Origin: Pseudomonadota bacterium
Lineage (GTDB): Bacteria > Desulfobacterota > Desulfobacteria > Desulfobacterales > JAHIVH01
Reading direction: 5' to 3'
Length of the DNA: 64,000 nt
NCBI GenBank assembly: GCA_018816735.1
Contig: JAHIVH010000047.1
Coordinates: forward strand, 18,173-82,172
The notes beneath the pieces were generated by a model. That model saw only the letters and a program-made list of their open reading frames with translations. It ran no database searches and was not told where the DNA came from. Positions within the stretch are counted from its first letter, which is position 1. Each line of letters begins with the position of its first letter. Both the position numbers and the translations under genes were made by a program. This document shows positions 16,320 through 25,266 of this stretch, piece after piece.

Positions 16320-17477
16320 ATGGCAAACATCAATCGTTGCTATTCAATTGAAGATTTAAACAAAAAAGCCAGAAAAGCCCTTCCCGGAGTCGTCTATGAT
16401 TATATTGCAGGCGGTGCCGAGGATGAAATTACGGTCAAACGAAACAGGGATTCTTTTTCTGCTTATGAATTTGCGCCAAGGGTGTTAAGGGATGTCCGGC
16501 AAATCGATCTATCGGCGACCATGCTGGGAAAAGCGTATTCAATGCCTTTATTTTGCGCCCCCACAGGCATGTCCCGGCTGTTTCATTATCAGGGAGAAAA
16601 AGCTGTCGCCCGGGCGGCGTATCAGGCGAATATTCCGTATTCCCTATCCACCGTTTCCACCTGCTCGATTGAAGAGATTGCAGCGCTTTCCCATGGATCA
16701 AATTTCTTCCAGATCTATGTATGGCATAATCGCGATCTGGTGTCCGAATTTATCAATCGATGCAAAACGTGCCGGTATGACGGGATTATTTTAGCCGTGG
16801 ATGTGGCCGTCTTTGGAAACAGGGAGCGCGATCTGAGAAATGGTCATGGCCGGCCGCTCGAACTGCAGATAAAGACAGCCCTGTCAGGACTGACAAAGCT
16901 GAAATGGTTTTTCCGTTTTCTTACGTCCGGTAAGCTGAAAATGGCCAACATGGTAGACCACCTGCCCTATGGCGGTGATGCGCAAAAAGCCATCGATACG
17001 GTGAATGAGCAGTTTGATGCATCTGTTACATGGGATGATGCCAAAAAATTAAGGGATAAATGGGAAGGGAATTTCATTTTAAAAGGGATTCAATGCGTCG
17101 ATGATGCGGTAAAGGCAGCAGACATGGGCGCAACAGGAATCGTATTGTCCAATCATGGCGGCAGACAGCTCGATTTCGCGCCGCCGGCCTTGGATATTTT
17201 GCCTGAAGTGGTAAATGCGGTAAAAGGTAAAATTGAAATTTTCATTGATGGCGGCATCAGACGCGGGTCTGATGTGATCAAAGCCATGGCGCTTGGCGCA
17301 AACGGGTGCATGATCGGTCGTCCCTACCTTTATGGACTGGCCGCTGCAGGTGAAGAAGGCGTTAAAAAGGCGCTTGACATACTTAAAACAGAAATGGAAA
17401 GGGTGATGCGGCTGATCGGATGTGACGCCATTAAAAAACTGGATTCAAGCTATATCAAAAAAATCTCATCCCTATGA
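16320..17477 (+). CDS. FMN-dependent 2-hydroxyacid dehydrogenase/oxidase
   Basis: 385 residues, the usual length for the lactate/glycolate oxidase family. An alpha/beta barrel with YDYIAGGAEDEIT near the start, PTGMSRLFHYQGE, catalytic His279 in SNHGGRQLD, and the phosphate-binding IDGGIRRGSDVIKA and GRPYLYGLA. These enzymes oxidise a 2-hydroxyacid to a 2-oxoacid and pass electrons to oxygen, quinone or another carrier. In an anaerobe a dehydrogenase role is more likely. The racemase gene follows after 40 bases, so both probably handle the same hydroxyacid, possibly lactate. A TTGACA/GATAAT promoter precedes it. Confidence 0.92.
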   Translation: MANINRCYSIEDLNKKARKALPGVVYDYIAGGAEDEITVKRNRDSFSAYEFAPRVLRDVRQIDLSATMLGKAYSMPLFCAPTGMSRLFHYQGEKAVARAAYQANIPYSLSTVSTCSIEEIAALSHGSNFFQIYVWHNRDLVSEFINRCKTCRYDGIILAVDVAVFGNRERDLRNGHGRPLELQIKTALSGLTKLKWFFRFLTSGKLKMANMVDHLPYGGDAQKAIDTVNEQFDASVTWDDAKKLRDKWEGNFILKGIQCVDDAVKAADMGATGIVLSNHGGRQLDFAPPALDILPEVVNAVKGKIEIFIDGGIRRGSDVIKAMALGANGCMIGRPYLYGLAAAGEEGVKKALDILKTEMERVMRLIGCDAIKKLDSSYIKKISSL

Positions 17478-17517
17478 GCCCGGCATCGACATTCTAAGAA
17501 AGACAAGGAGGAAGAAA

Positions 17518-18744
17518 ATGAAAATCACATTACCCCGGCATTTATGGTATGGAAACTCCCTGTTTGATATCGATCTTCCTGACAACTGGCAGGTAGACAC
17601 TTCTAAAATGAACGGTTATGATAAAAAACCGATCTCTTTGGAAGCTATCGAGAACACCATCAAAAACCCGATCCATGCGACGCCTCTCTCCGAAATGGCC
17701 AAAGGGAAGAAACGCGCGGTCATCATATTTGATGACATGACACGCCCAACAAGAGCCTATGAAATCGCCCCCTTTATTGTCAAAGAACTGCTGAAGGGCG
17801 GCGTAGAGGAAGACTATATCGTTTTCGTCTGCGCGCTGGGAACCCATGGCGCCCTGTCTTTCAATGAATTCAGAAAAAAGCTCGGCAAAGATATCGTAAA
17901 AAAATTTCGCGTCTTCAACCATAACATCTACGAGAATTGTGTGAGTATCGGAAAGACCAGCCGTGGAACGGATTTAATGATTAACCGGGAGGTAGCGGAG
18001 GCAGACATAAAAATCGGCATCGGATGTGTGACCCCCCATGTTCAGGCCGGTTTCAGCGGTGGCGGGAAGCTGATACTTCCGGGCATCGCCCATATAGACA
18101 GTATTTCCCATTATCATCTGAAGGTCGAAAGCATGGCCAGGGAAACCACCGGCATGGGAAAATATGAAAACAACATCCTTAGAAACGAGATCGATGAAGC
18201 GGCAAAAATGGTGGGAATCGATTTCTTTGTAAACGTGCTGGTGAATGGCAGAGGCGAGACCACAGACGTATTCGCAGGCGATCTTTTGGCTGCCCATATA
18301 AAGGCTGTGAAAAAAGCAAAAACGCACTATGCCACGGAACCGATCCCGCTCGCAAAAGATCTTGTCATCGCCAATGCGTTTGTAAAAGCAAATGAAATGC
18401 CCATCGCCCTTCTTGCCGGTATCATCCCGCTAAAAAATTTCACCGGCACCATCATCATCATCGCCGATTCACCGGAAGGCCAGGTGGTCCATTACCTTCT
18501 TGGAAGATGGGGAACCGGATTCGGGGGGAGGCAATATCCCATCTCAACAATACCCTCAAGCGTGGACCTGATCATCATGGCACCCTATCTTGACAAAACA
18601 TTTGGGGATTGGTTTTCAAACCCTGAAGTCATCACCTGGACGGAAAACTGGGAAGAGACCCTTGAAATCCTGAAACCCCAATTTGGTGCCGGCACGAAAG
18701 CGGCAGTCATTCCCAATGCGACCCTGCAGTATTACAAAATGTAA
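17518..18744 (+). CDS. larA: LarA-family nickel-dependent racemase (lactate racemase-like)
   Basis: 408 residues. The start at 17518 is chosen over the upstream frame start at 17422, which overlaps the previous gene, because AGGAGG lies directly before this ATG. Family signatures are FDDMTRPTRAYEI, GTHGALSFNEF and the TPHVQAGFSGGGKLILPG segment with the lysine expected to hold the nickel pincer nucleotide, followed by His residues in GIAHIDSISHYH. LarA interconverts D- and L-lactate; related enzymes act on other 2-hydroxyacids, so the substrate is not certain. No larB, larC or larE cofactor gene is visible in the window. Confidence 0.85.
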   Translation: MKITLPRHLWYGNSLFDIDLPDNWQVDTSKMNGYDKKPISLEAIENTIKNPIHATPLSEMAKGKKRAVIIFDDMTRPTRAYEIAPFIVKELLKGGVEEDYIVFVCALGTHGALSFNEFRKKLGKDIVKKFRVFNHNIYENCVSIGKTSRGTDLMINREVAEADIKIGIGCVTPHVQAGFSGGGKLILPGIAHIDSISHYHLKVESMARETTGMGKYENNILRNEIDEAAKMVGIDFFVNVLVNGRGETTDVFAGDLLAAHIKAVKKAKTHYATEPIPLAKDLVIANAFVKANEMPIALLAGIIPLKNFTGTIIIIADSPEGQVVHYLLGRWGTGFGGRQYPISTIPSSVDLIIMAPYLDKTFGDWFSNPEVITWTENWEETLEILKPQFGAGTKAAVIPNATLQYYKM

Positions 18745-18747
18745 TGA

Positions 18748-19881
18748 TTAATTTTTTTCAAAAAAATTATCAAAGTAAGTCAGGGCATCGGTCACCGTGA
18801 CGCCATTTTGATGAAACGGCCGTTTCAGTCTTGCCAGAATCTGCGTTGTTTTCTTGGGCTTCAAACGGTTTGAGTAGTAGATAAGCGATTTTGAAATCTC
18901 CTCATCGGAATACTTCACTTCGATAAGTTCTTCGAGCACGCCTTCCTTCAATATGGCGAAATCGACTTCCCGCCCTTCCTTATCCCTGATATATCGCAGT
19001 TCACAACGAAAGCCATCCCGGTCTTCTAAGAAATGGATTCTTTTCAAAAGGGCAGACGCTACAAGGTTTTCAAACCGCATGCCTTCATTTCCAATCACAT
19101 CCGCATTATCAAAAAAATAGACTTTGGGGGGTTTGACCACTGCACGGGAAAGTGACCGGGTAAATGGCCTGACACTAAAGACAAGATACATCCTTTCCAG
19201 GATTTCCAACCATGATTTAGCTGTCTTTGGTGAAATCTCAATTTCGTTTGCCAGATTGGACAGGACAACAAGCCCCCCAACCCTTTGCCTCAATGCATCC
19301 AGAAACAAACTCAGGAGTTGAATATTTCTGACAGGTTCGAGATCTCTTACGTCTTCCCGAAGCACCCGGTCAAATCGTTCCCGTCGCCATCGTCTGGCTT
19401 CACGAGCATCATTTTCAAGAAATGGTTCCGGAAAACCGCCCAAAGCCATCAGTCTTTCAAAAGCATCTTCTCTGGAAACGCCCTCTGGAATTTCATCCAG
19501 CGTAAAAGGATGCAGTCTCCAATAGTGATAACGGCCCATCAGGGAATCCCCGCCTTGCCTGTATACATCGAGCCTTGCAGAACCGGTAATCAAAAACGAA
19601 TGAAGCCCTCCCAATGTATCGAATACGCCCTTAATCCATGGTTTCCATTTGGGATATTTATGCAATTCATCCAAAACAATCAGCGTATTTTCCTTTGACC
19701 ATTTTTTTTTCAGGATATCCTGACGATCTTCATCCAAATCCCAGTTTAGATAACGGCCTTGAGGAAAATGCCTGTCCAAAATGACTTTAGCCATGGTTGT
19801 TTTACCGACTTGCCGCGGCCCGCCAACGAACACCATTTTTTTCAGAATGTCTTGGTATATGTGAGGTTCAATGTATCTCAT
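18748..19881 (-). CDS. AAA_14 / DUF4143 ATPase
   Basis: 377 residues. Walker A is VGGPRQVGKTTMAKVI (about residues 18-33), Walker B is TLIVLDELHKYPKWK, and the C-terminal half is a DUF4143 domain with the PD-(D/E)XK-like element REVDFAILKEGVLEELIEVK. This family is abundant and scattered in anaerobes and behaves as a mobile accessory gene; its job is unknown. The gene converges on the racemase gene, with stops a few bases apart. A 17-base-arm palindrome lies just upstream of the start codon. Confidence 0.9.
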   Translation of the reverse strand: MRYIEPHIYQDILKKMVFVGGPRQVGKTTMAKVILDRHFPQGRYLNWDLDEDRQDILKKKWSKENTLIVLDELHKYPKWKPWIKGVFDTLGGLHSFLITGSARLDVYRQGGDSLMGRYHYWRLHPFTLDEIPEGVSREDAFERLMALGGFPEPFLENDAREARRWRRERFDRVLREDVRDLEPVRNIQLLSLFLDALRQRVGGLVVLSNLANEIEISPKTAKSWLEILERMYLVFSVRPFTRSLSRAVVKPPKVYFFDNADVIGNEGMRFENLVASALLKRIHFLEDRDGFRCELRYIRDKEGREVDFAILKEGVLEELIEVKYSDEEISKSLIYYSNRLKPKKTTQILARLKRPFHQNGVTVTDALTYFDNFFEKN

Positions 19882-19894
19882 GAGGCTATTTTAT

Positions 19895-19934
19895 CCCCTA
19901 TTCCAAAATAGTCAAGGCTATTTTGGAATAGGGG
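19895..19934. repeat. Perfect 17-base inverted repeat upstream of the DUF4143 gene
   Basis: CCCCTATTCCAAAATAG (19895-19911) and its exact reverse complement (19918-19934), separated by six bases, begin 14 bases upstream of the start codon at 19881. The half-site wording ATCCCCTATT recurs at 19951-19960. It could be an operator for this gene, a terminator for the operon ending at 19962, or the end of a mobile segment. Confidence 0.85.
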
Positions 19935-19961
19935 GAATTCTGGCCAGAATATCCCCTATTT

Positions 19962-21554
19962 TCAATACATGCCCCAGGATCCTTTCAGATAATAGCGGTA
20001 AAGGGCAGGATTGATCTGAGAGTTGACCTGAATGGTTTCAAGATAGTCCGCTTCCAGTATGCCTTTGCCAAAATGAAGCATGGAGATGATGGCATCGTGG
20101 TTCAGGAATCTGGTGTCGATATCTGAAAAATCGAGTTTGGACAGATAGGTTTTGAGATTCGCTTCATCCAGATCTTCTTTTCTCACACCAAGAACCCAGC
20201 CCCATTCGCCCATGGTGGGGATCTGGTTGTGGTAGGGAATGGCTGAAAAACCGGCATGACGGACGGTCTTTAAGATACACAGGAATGCGTCTTTTGAAAA
20301 ATAGGGGCTGGTCGCCTGGGCCACCATGACACCGCCCTTGATGAGACGATTCTTTATCAGACTGTAAAACGTCTGTGAATAAACGTGCATGAGATCAATG
20401 GAATCCGGGTCCGGCAGGTCGATAATCACCACACCGTATAGTTGCTCGCCCTCTTCCATAAATTTAAAGGCATCCCGGTTGACTACCGTCAGCTTAGGAT
20501 CTTTCATGGCGCCCTTGTTTATCGACAGCAGTACTTCATGTGTGGTTGAAAGCTTTGTCATGGCAGGATCGATATCAACGAGTGTGACCGTTCGAACGTC
20601 TTTATACTTCAATACTTCCCGAAGGGCCAGCCCGTCGCCTCCTCCCAGAATGAGAACGTTTTCCGGATTGGCGGAAAACTTCATGGCCGGGTGAACCAGT
20701 GGTTCGTGATATTTTTCTTCGTCAAATGTGGCAAACTGTTCCTGGCCGTTTATGTATAACCAGTAGTAGGACTTCCACTGGGTCAAAACGAGTTTCTGAT
20801 AAGGGGTCTGGGTGGCGTAGATGATTTTATCCTTGTATTTCCGTTGTTCGCCATATTGAATAATGGGCTTGGCCAAAAAGCCAAGAGTGATCAGAAAACA
20901 CAGTGTCATGATAAAAGCCGTCACAAGCATTTTTTTCTGATGAACCAGACTGAAAAACTGCCACAAGAGATAAGCGGCCACAGAAAAATTGATGCTTCCC
21001 AGAATGATCGGTGTATAGGTGAGCCCAAGGTAAGGCAACGCAAAAAAGGCAAAGATGAGGCCGCCCAGAAGGGCGCCGTAATAGTCCTTCTCCATGATGG
21101 CGGAAATATTTGTTCGCAGTTCTTCATATGCATCATTCAGGCGGGTGACGATGGGGATCTCAAGGCCGATGAGAATGCCGATGATAAACGCCTGAAGATA
21201 AATCACAAGCCCGATATAACTGGTGTAGGCTGCCAGTCCATAGGCCAGTTCTGCGGATACGGCACACAGAATGGACAGGAAAAATTCAATAAGAATAAAG
21301 ACATCCAGCAGGTTTTCGTTGTAAAACCGGCTGATACGGCTTCCCACCCCCATGGCAAAAAGCATGAGAGACATCACAATGGTCCATTGAAAAATGGCAT
21401 TGCCGATCAGGTAGGTGGCCAGGGTAGAGAGTACATATTCGGCAACAATGCCCGCGCATCCCGTGGCAAACAGGGATACTTTCAGGGCCGCGCTTTCGCG
21501 GCTTTTATCCGAAGTGGTCTTACACACACCAGAAAATGATAAAGGCGGCGGCAA
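19962..21554 (-). CDS. Membrane-fused spermine/spermidine synthase-like protein
   Basis: 530 residues. The N-terminal half has about seven membrane segments (for example GIVAEYVLSTLATYLIG). The C-terminal half is a spermidine-synthase-like domain with LILGGGDGLALREVLKY, VDIDPAM and VIIDLPDPDS, covering the binding site for decarboxylated S-adenosylmethionine. The start is uncertain: TTG at 21554 gives full length, and GTG at 21527 is possible. It overlaps the DUF350 gene by 35 bases, so the two are co-translated. Membrane-fused versions recur next to DUF350 genes; whether they make polyamines is not established. Confidence 0.88.
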   Translation of the reverse strand: MPPPLSFSGVCKTTSDKSRESAALKVSLFATGCAGIVAEYVLSTLATYLIGNAIFQWTIVMSLMLFAMGVGSRISRFYNENLLDVFILIEFFLSILCAVSAELAYGLAAYTSYIGLVIYLQAFIIGILIGLEIPIVTRLNDAYEELRTNISAIMEKDYYGALLGGLIFAFFALPYLGLTYTPIILGSINFSVAAYLLWQFFSLVHQKKMLVTAFIMTLCFLITLGFLAKPIIQYGEQRKYKDKIIYATQTPYQKLVLTQWKSYYWLYINGQEQFATFDEEKYHEPLVHPAMKFSANPENVLILGGGDGLALREVLKYKDVRTVTLVDIDPAMTKLSTTHEVLLSINKGAMKDPKLTVVNRDAFKFMEEGEQLYGVVIIDLPDPDSIDLMHVYSQTFYSLIKNRLIKGGVMVAQATSPYFSKDAFLCILKTVRHAGFSAIPYHNQIPTMGEWGWVLGVRKEDLDEANLKTYLSKLDFSDIDTRFLNHDAIISMLHFGKGILEADYLETIQVNSQINPALYRYYLKGSWGMY

Positions 21555-22383
21555 TATAAGAGAAAGCCTCTATATAGGCTGCGCCGACATTGGGTTTTTC
21601 CTGGTCTGCCGTGCCTGCAATAATCTCATCGGTCAAATTGACGGTAGGGAGAAGTACCTTATCTGTCAAAAACCGGATTACAGGAAGAATGAGAAGACCC
21701 AGAAGTGAAAATGCGACAAATGAGGGGAGATCTTCTCTGAATGACTGAAAATCACCTTCTGCAGAAAGGCCTATGATCAGGCCCATGGCAATCATGGCGC
21801 CTGCGAAGCTGACCCCTGCGGCCACATTGTCTTTTTCTATCTCCGCATGAATATCAAAGGGAACCATCCAGTTGTAGATCAGCCCGGCCATAATCAAGAT
21901 CACCTGGCCCATGGCCCAGAAAATAACCGCTGTCCAGATATTCCCTCCCTCGCCCGATATTGAACCATAAATCACCAGCCCGGATGCGATTGAAATACCG
22001 AACGAAACCACCCCGGTTCCCTGATTGTGATCTCTCACCAGTTCCTCACTGATTTTAAATTTATATAGAATCAGCTTGTCGCAAAGAAACCAGGAAATAT
22101 TAAGAAGGACAATACTTAACCCCCCATAGATCACCAGATCGATCACATCGTCTATCACCCCGTTGCTGGGTCCGGTCAATGCGCCGCCAATGCATAAAAC
22201 CAGTCCGGCATAATATCCCACAAGGGCAAGCGCCACAGCAGGATTATCCTTTACGACCAGCTCTTCTGTGAGGTTATATTCATGATGCAGAAAATCGTTT
22301 ACCACTTTTCCAATAAAAAAAATAACATATGAAGCTGCAACCAGCACAGCGCCTGTGATGATATGATCCATATTGATTATCAT
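21520..22383 (-). CDS. DUF350 membrane protein (two repeats)
   Basis: About 287 residues in two similar halves, each starting with an HIITGAVLVAASYVI- or FGISIASGLVIYGSI-type pair of membrane helices, as in DUF350 (YjfL family). About eight membrane segments in total. The frame extends to a TTG at 22398; ATG at 22383 is preferred because it follows GGGAAAT and sits five bases past the stop of the upstream lipoprotein gene. DUF350 proteins occur in PspA-type and YjfIJKLMC envelope loci. The operon order is lipoprotein, DUF350, spermidine-synthase-like. Confidence 0.82.
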   Translation of the reverse strand: MIINMDHIITGAVLVAASYVIFFIGKVVNDFLHHEYNLTEELVVKDNPAVALALVGYYAGLVLCIGGALTGPSNGVIDDVIDLVIYGGLSIVLLNISWFLCDKLILYKFKISEELVRDHNQGTGVVSFGISIASGLVIYGSISGEGGNIWTAVIFWAMGQVILIMAGLIYNWMVPFDIHAEIEKDNVAAGVSFAGAMIAMGLIIGLSAEGDFQSFREDLPSFVAFSLLGLLILPVIRFLTDKVLLPTVNLTDEIIAGTADQEKPNVGAAYIEAFSYIAAAFIIFWCV

Positions 22384-22387
22384 AATA

Positions 22388-23086
22388 TTATTTCCCAAAC
22401 CCGCCTGCGCGGCTGCGATAACTTGTCCTGGAGCGCCCCACCCGCTGGGAGACCTTGTCAGAAAAAGATGTTCTTGACGTATTTGCTCTTCCCATATGGC
22501 GTTGATAAAAGTCAGGTTTCTTCTGTTTTACAATAGATCCTCCAGAACCATATTCGTTGTTTTTTCCGAAATAAGGTCTTCTTTGATTTCTGTAACGGCC
22601 ATAATCCGAATAGTCTGTTCTGTAAATCGGACGATACCATCCGCCGAACAGACTCGAGAAAAATGCATATTTTCCATAAAATTCCCAGAAGGAGCCGCCC
22701 CGGCTGTCATTCACCCAATGGCCATATTGCGTGTTTCCCACATAATTATACCCCGGCGGTGATACAGCATCATTTTCAACACCTTCCACTTGTGATGCCA
22801 GCGTCATGCCCAGATAGTTTTTATTCTCCTCATAAAATTTTTCAGGAACTTCCTCCCAACCGGTCACCGTGCTTTCACTATCCCTGATCACCCTGTATTT
22901 ATGATAATACTGTTTTGAAAACATGCCCTCTTCTTTCATATCCTCGAGGATAATCGAATAGGATGTTGCACTGGCAAGGTCTTTTTTCATTCTGTCAATC
23001 GGCGGTTCCGGTGTGCTGCATTGAGACAGTGAAAAAATGAGGATAACGCCCAAAACACAAGCTAACTGAAAAACGTACGGTTTCAT
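22388..23086 (-). CDS. Lipoprotein of the DUF350 operon
   Basis: 232 residues from ATG at 23086; an extension to TTG at 23095 is possible. A signal peptide ends in the lipobox-like FSLSQC. A conserved-looking middle (GWEEVPEKFYEENKNYLG, then NTQYGHWVNDSRGGSFWEFYGKYAF) is followed by a Tyr/Arg-rich tail ending in repeated Arg/Ser/Gly. The tail should be flexible and basic. No named family recognised, though small secreted proteins with a similar aromatic tail accompany DUF350 genes. It is the first gene of the operon. Confidence 0.75.
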   Translation of the reverse strand: MKPYVFQLACVLGVILIFSLSQCSTPEPPIDRMKKDLASATSYSIILEDMKEEGMFSKQYYHKYRVIRDSESTVTGWEEVPEKFYEENKNYLGMTLASQVEGVENDAVSPPGYNYVGNTQYGHWVNDSRGGSFWEFYGKYAFFSSLFGGWYRPIYRTDYSDYGRYRNQRRPYFGKNNEYGSGGSIVKQKKPDFYQRHMGRANTSRTSFSDKVSQRVGRSRTSYRSRAGGFGK

Positions 23087-23308
23087 AATGGTCAATTAGA
23101 ACCTTTTTTTTCATGATGGTGATTTTAAATGATTGCATTGGAGACAGCATTTTTCTTCATGTCTGGCAGAACCATTTTTTCTGCCTGTGCTGTTAACCTC
23201 AGCATATTGAACACGTCGTAACAGAGCGGTGTAAAATGGTCAAGGAAAGAGCCATATATTCAAATATTTTTCCTGTCACGCGTTTTTTAGGGAAATGACA
23301 AAAAGCAG

Positions 23309-23818
23309 TTAATTGTGAATGACGTTTCTGAGATTACTCTTGATGTAATATCTTGATTCTCTGGGCTCAAGATAGAGTTTGACATCAGCGGTGGCAAAAC
23401 CGGCCTGATAGGTAATTGTGCTGATCTGCGCGCCTCTTAAATAGGCGTTGGCCTCGATCATGACCTGATCCAGCGAAAGAGAGTTGTTCCCCACACTAGA
23501 CCGGGACTCGATGATCATGCCGGCCAGCCTTTCTGCAAGCTGACGATAACCGTCTATCACGGCAGCTCTCTCTGCCATCAGTTTCTTTTCGATCGGTGTG
23601 CCATCTGCCGGTTCAACCCCCCTTCCCACAACCCGGATAACTATTTTTGAAGGCGCCTCCTCAGGCTCGATGCCAGGGATCAGATGATTGGCGTAAGCCA
23701 AAGGGGTTTCATACCGAAGAACCTGATACGGTGTTGTGGTACAACCTGAAAACAGGGTTGTCATTCCCGTCCAAATAAACAGAACACATATCAATCGAAA
23801 GAAAATAGGTAATGGCAT
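23309..23818 (-). CDS. LPP20-like lipoprotein
   Basis: 169 residues. Signal peptide with lipobox TLFSGC. The mature part has VIRVVGRGVEP, then MAERAAVIDGYRQLAERLAG and a closing VKLYLEP strand, the pattern of the LPP20/FlgT-N fold (helix AAxxDGYRxLAE after a VxGxG strand). Such proteins are periplasmic or outer-membrane lipoproteins and often have no known role. It stands alone, with 210 to 490 bases of non-coding sequence on each side. Confidence 0.75.
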   Translation of the reverse strand: MPLPIFFRLICVLFIWTGMTTLFSGCTTTPYQVLRYETPLAYANHLIPGIEPEEAPSKIVIRVVGRGVEPADGTPIEKKLMAERAAVIDGYRQLAERLAGMIIESRSSVGNNSLSLDQVMIEANAYLRGAQISTITYQAGFATADVKLYLEPRESRYYIKSNLRNVIHN

Positions 23819-24085
23819 CCGGCTCCCCCGAACAAAGGCTTTTTTTTGGGTATTCAGTAATGGTGATCCACTGCAAATTCACGTGGAGCGATTTAAAGTA
23901 CTGATCGGATGAACTATCTAAAATCTTTAGACCATTTGAAAACAATTCCGGTTACATTGTTTTTTGTTTGAATTTAAGAATCACTTATTGACCAACCCCC
24001 GCCAAATTCATTACATACATATAACAAAACGGTGACGGCAACTGATCCCATAAAAACCATGATTATCCGGCAGGACATTTTTTAT

Positions 24086-24631
24086 ATGAGAATGACATTC
24101 TCGACCATCTACCTTATTATAATAACGACTGCATTAGCCACCTTTCCTTTATCCCTGAATGCCTCAGATGAAAAATTATTTCATATCCGGTATGATATCG
24201 ACACGGAAAACGGTCAATTCACAGGAAGCAGGCTAACCATGACACCTGCAGACAATGAATATCGGGCCGAGGATTTCCGCCTGCTGAAAATTACAGGCCA
24301 ATCCGATATATTGCCGGAAACAGACAGCATATCTTCTGCAAAAAATAACGCCCTTAAGGATCTTCTGATATCTCATGGGCTGAAATCAATCAGCAGCAAG
24401 CATGGGCTCTTCAATATGATTGCTTCCGATAAATCGATGATGTCTTACGAAGGACTCGTCAAGCATCCCTTTCACATCATTCATGAAGGGTATCTTGAAG
24501 GGCAGGACAAATACAGGATTGAAATGGAAGTATGGTTCAGTCCGGTTTCATTCCCTGACAAATGGTCTTACCTTTATATCAAAAAAAAAATGAAGGATGC
24601 TTTTTCAGACATGATATCTGTATTCCGGTAA
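24086..24631 (+). CDS. Hypothetical secreted protein
   Basis: 181 residues from ATG at 24086, chosen because it puts a signal peptide (hydrophobic STIYLIIITTALATFPLSL, then NASDE) at the N-terminus; the frame is open back to 24032. The mature part is mixed alpha/beta with no cysteine and no recognised domain. It faces the minus-strand DUF6951-like gene in a convergent pair. Nothing can be said about function beyond likely export. Confidence 0.6.
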   Translation: MRMTFSTIYLIIITTALATFPLSLNASDEKLFHIRYDIDTENGQFTGSRLTMTPADNEYRAEDFRLLKITGQSDILPETDSISSAKNNALKDLLISHGLKSISSKHGLFNMIASDKSMMSYEGLVKHPFHIIHEGYLEGQDKYRIEMEVWFSPVSFPDKWSYLYIKKKMKDAFSDMISVFR

Positions 24632-24655
24632 CAGGTCAGATGGCAGGAATGTCCA

Positions 24656-24976
24656 TTAATACAGTTTTTCAATTTTGATTGAAGCTTCCTGAGGCAGGGC
24701 CAGATCAGCCTCAACCTCAATTGTTTTTAAAATTCCCGAAGGGACAATACACGAAGGATGGGGGAGATGCTGGCTTGCCACATCACAGGTTCGGGTAAGT
24801 TTTAATGTTCTGAAAATTTCATCATACGGATCAATTTCATCCATTTCTGCGGCCAGTTTTTTGATGTTTTCGCAATTGCTGCTGATTGTCAGCTTGATTC
24901 TGCCGTTTCCCCGCTTATGCGCTTCAACAACCGTGATCAACCCGCACACCCCACCGCTAATAATTCCTTTTGTCAT
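24656..24976 (-). CDS. DUF6951-like small protein
   Basis: 106 residues. It opens GIISGGVCGLITVVEA and ends CIVPSGILKTIEVEADLALPQ; this pattern of GGVCG, a central CENI and a C-terminal CxVPSGIxKxIEVxAxLALP matches my memory of DUF6951, a small Cys-conserving protein of anaerobes. ATG at 24976 is preferred over 25015 because the family starts near the GGVCG motif. Several conserved cysteines suggest metal or cluster binding. Role unknown. Confidence 0.7.
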   Translation of the reverse strand: MTKGIISGGVCGLITVVEAHKRGNGRIKLTISSNCENIKKLAAEMDEIDPYDEIFRTLKLTRTCDVASQHLPHPSCIVPSGILKTIEVEADLALPQEASIKIEKLY

Positions 24977-25191
24977 ATAATATGGATTCCTGAATCTTTT
25001 GAACAAGACAATCAATGTCCTGATGGATGAACACCCGAAAAAATATTTTTATTTCAGTTCCTTAACTGGGTATATTAAAAAATTTGATGAGTCAATAAAA
25101 AATAACAACGTTCATACCTATAATCAATTGGTTAACGTTCTAATTTCCCATGCAAAAAAAATACAGTTCCAACCTTAACCCATTATTCCTG

Positions 25192-25220
25192 TTGACAATC
25201 TATCTATTTTAGGATAACAA
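25192..25220 (+). promoter_or_regulatory. Candidate promoter for the C39-like lipoprotein gene
   Basis: TTGACA (25192-25197) with a weak -10 (TAACAA at 25215-25220, 17-base spacer), about 50 bases before the gene start. Confidence 0.4.
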
Positions 25221-25266
25221 TGTTGTTAAGCAAAACCACTGTTTACAATAATACTATAGGTGAAAA

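Noticed and set aside
10953..25243. 15-base match AGCAAAACCACTGTT at 10953 and 25229, upstream of two lipoprotein genes
   Set aside because: Opposite orientation to the two genes, and one match of this length is expected by chance in a window of this size.
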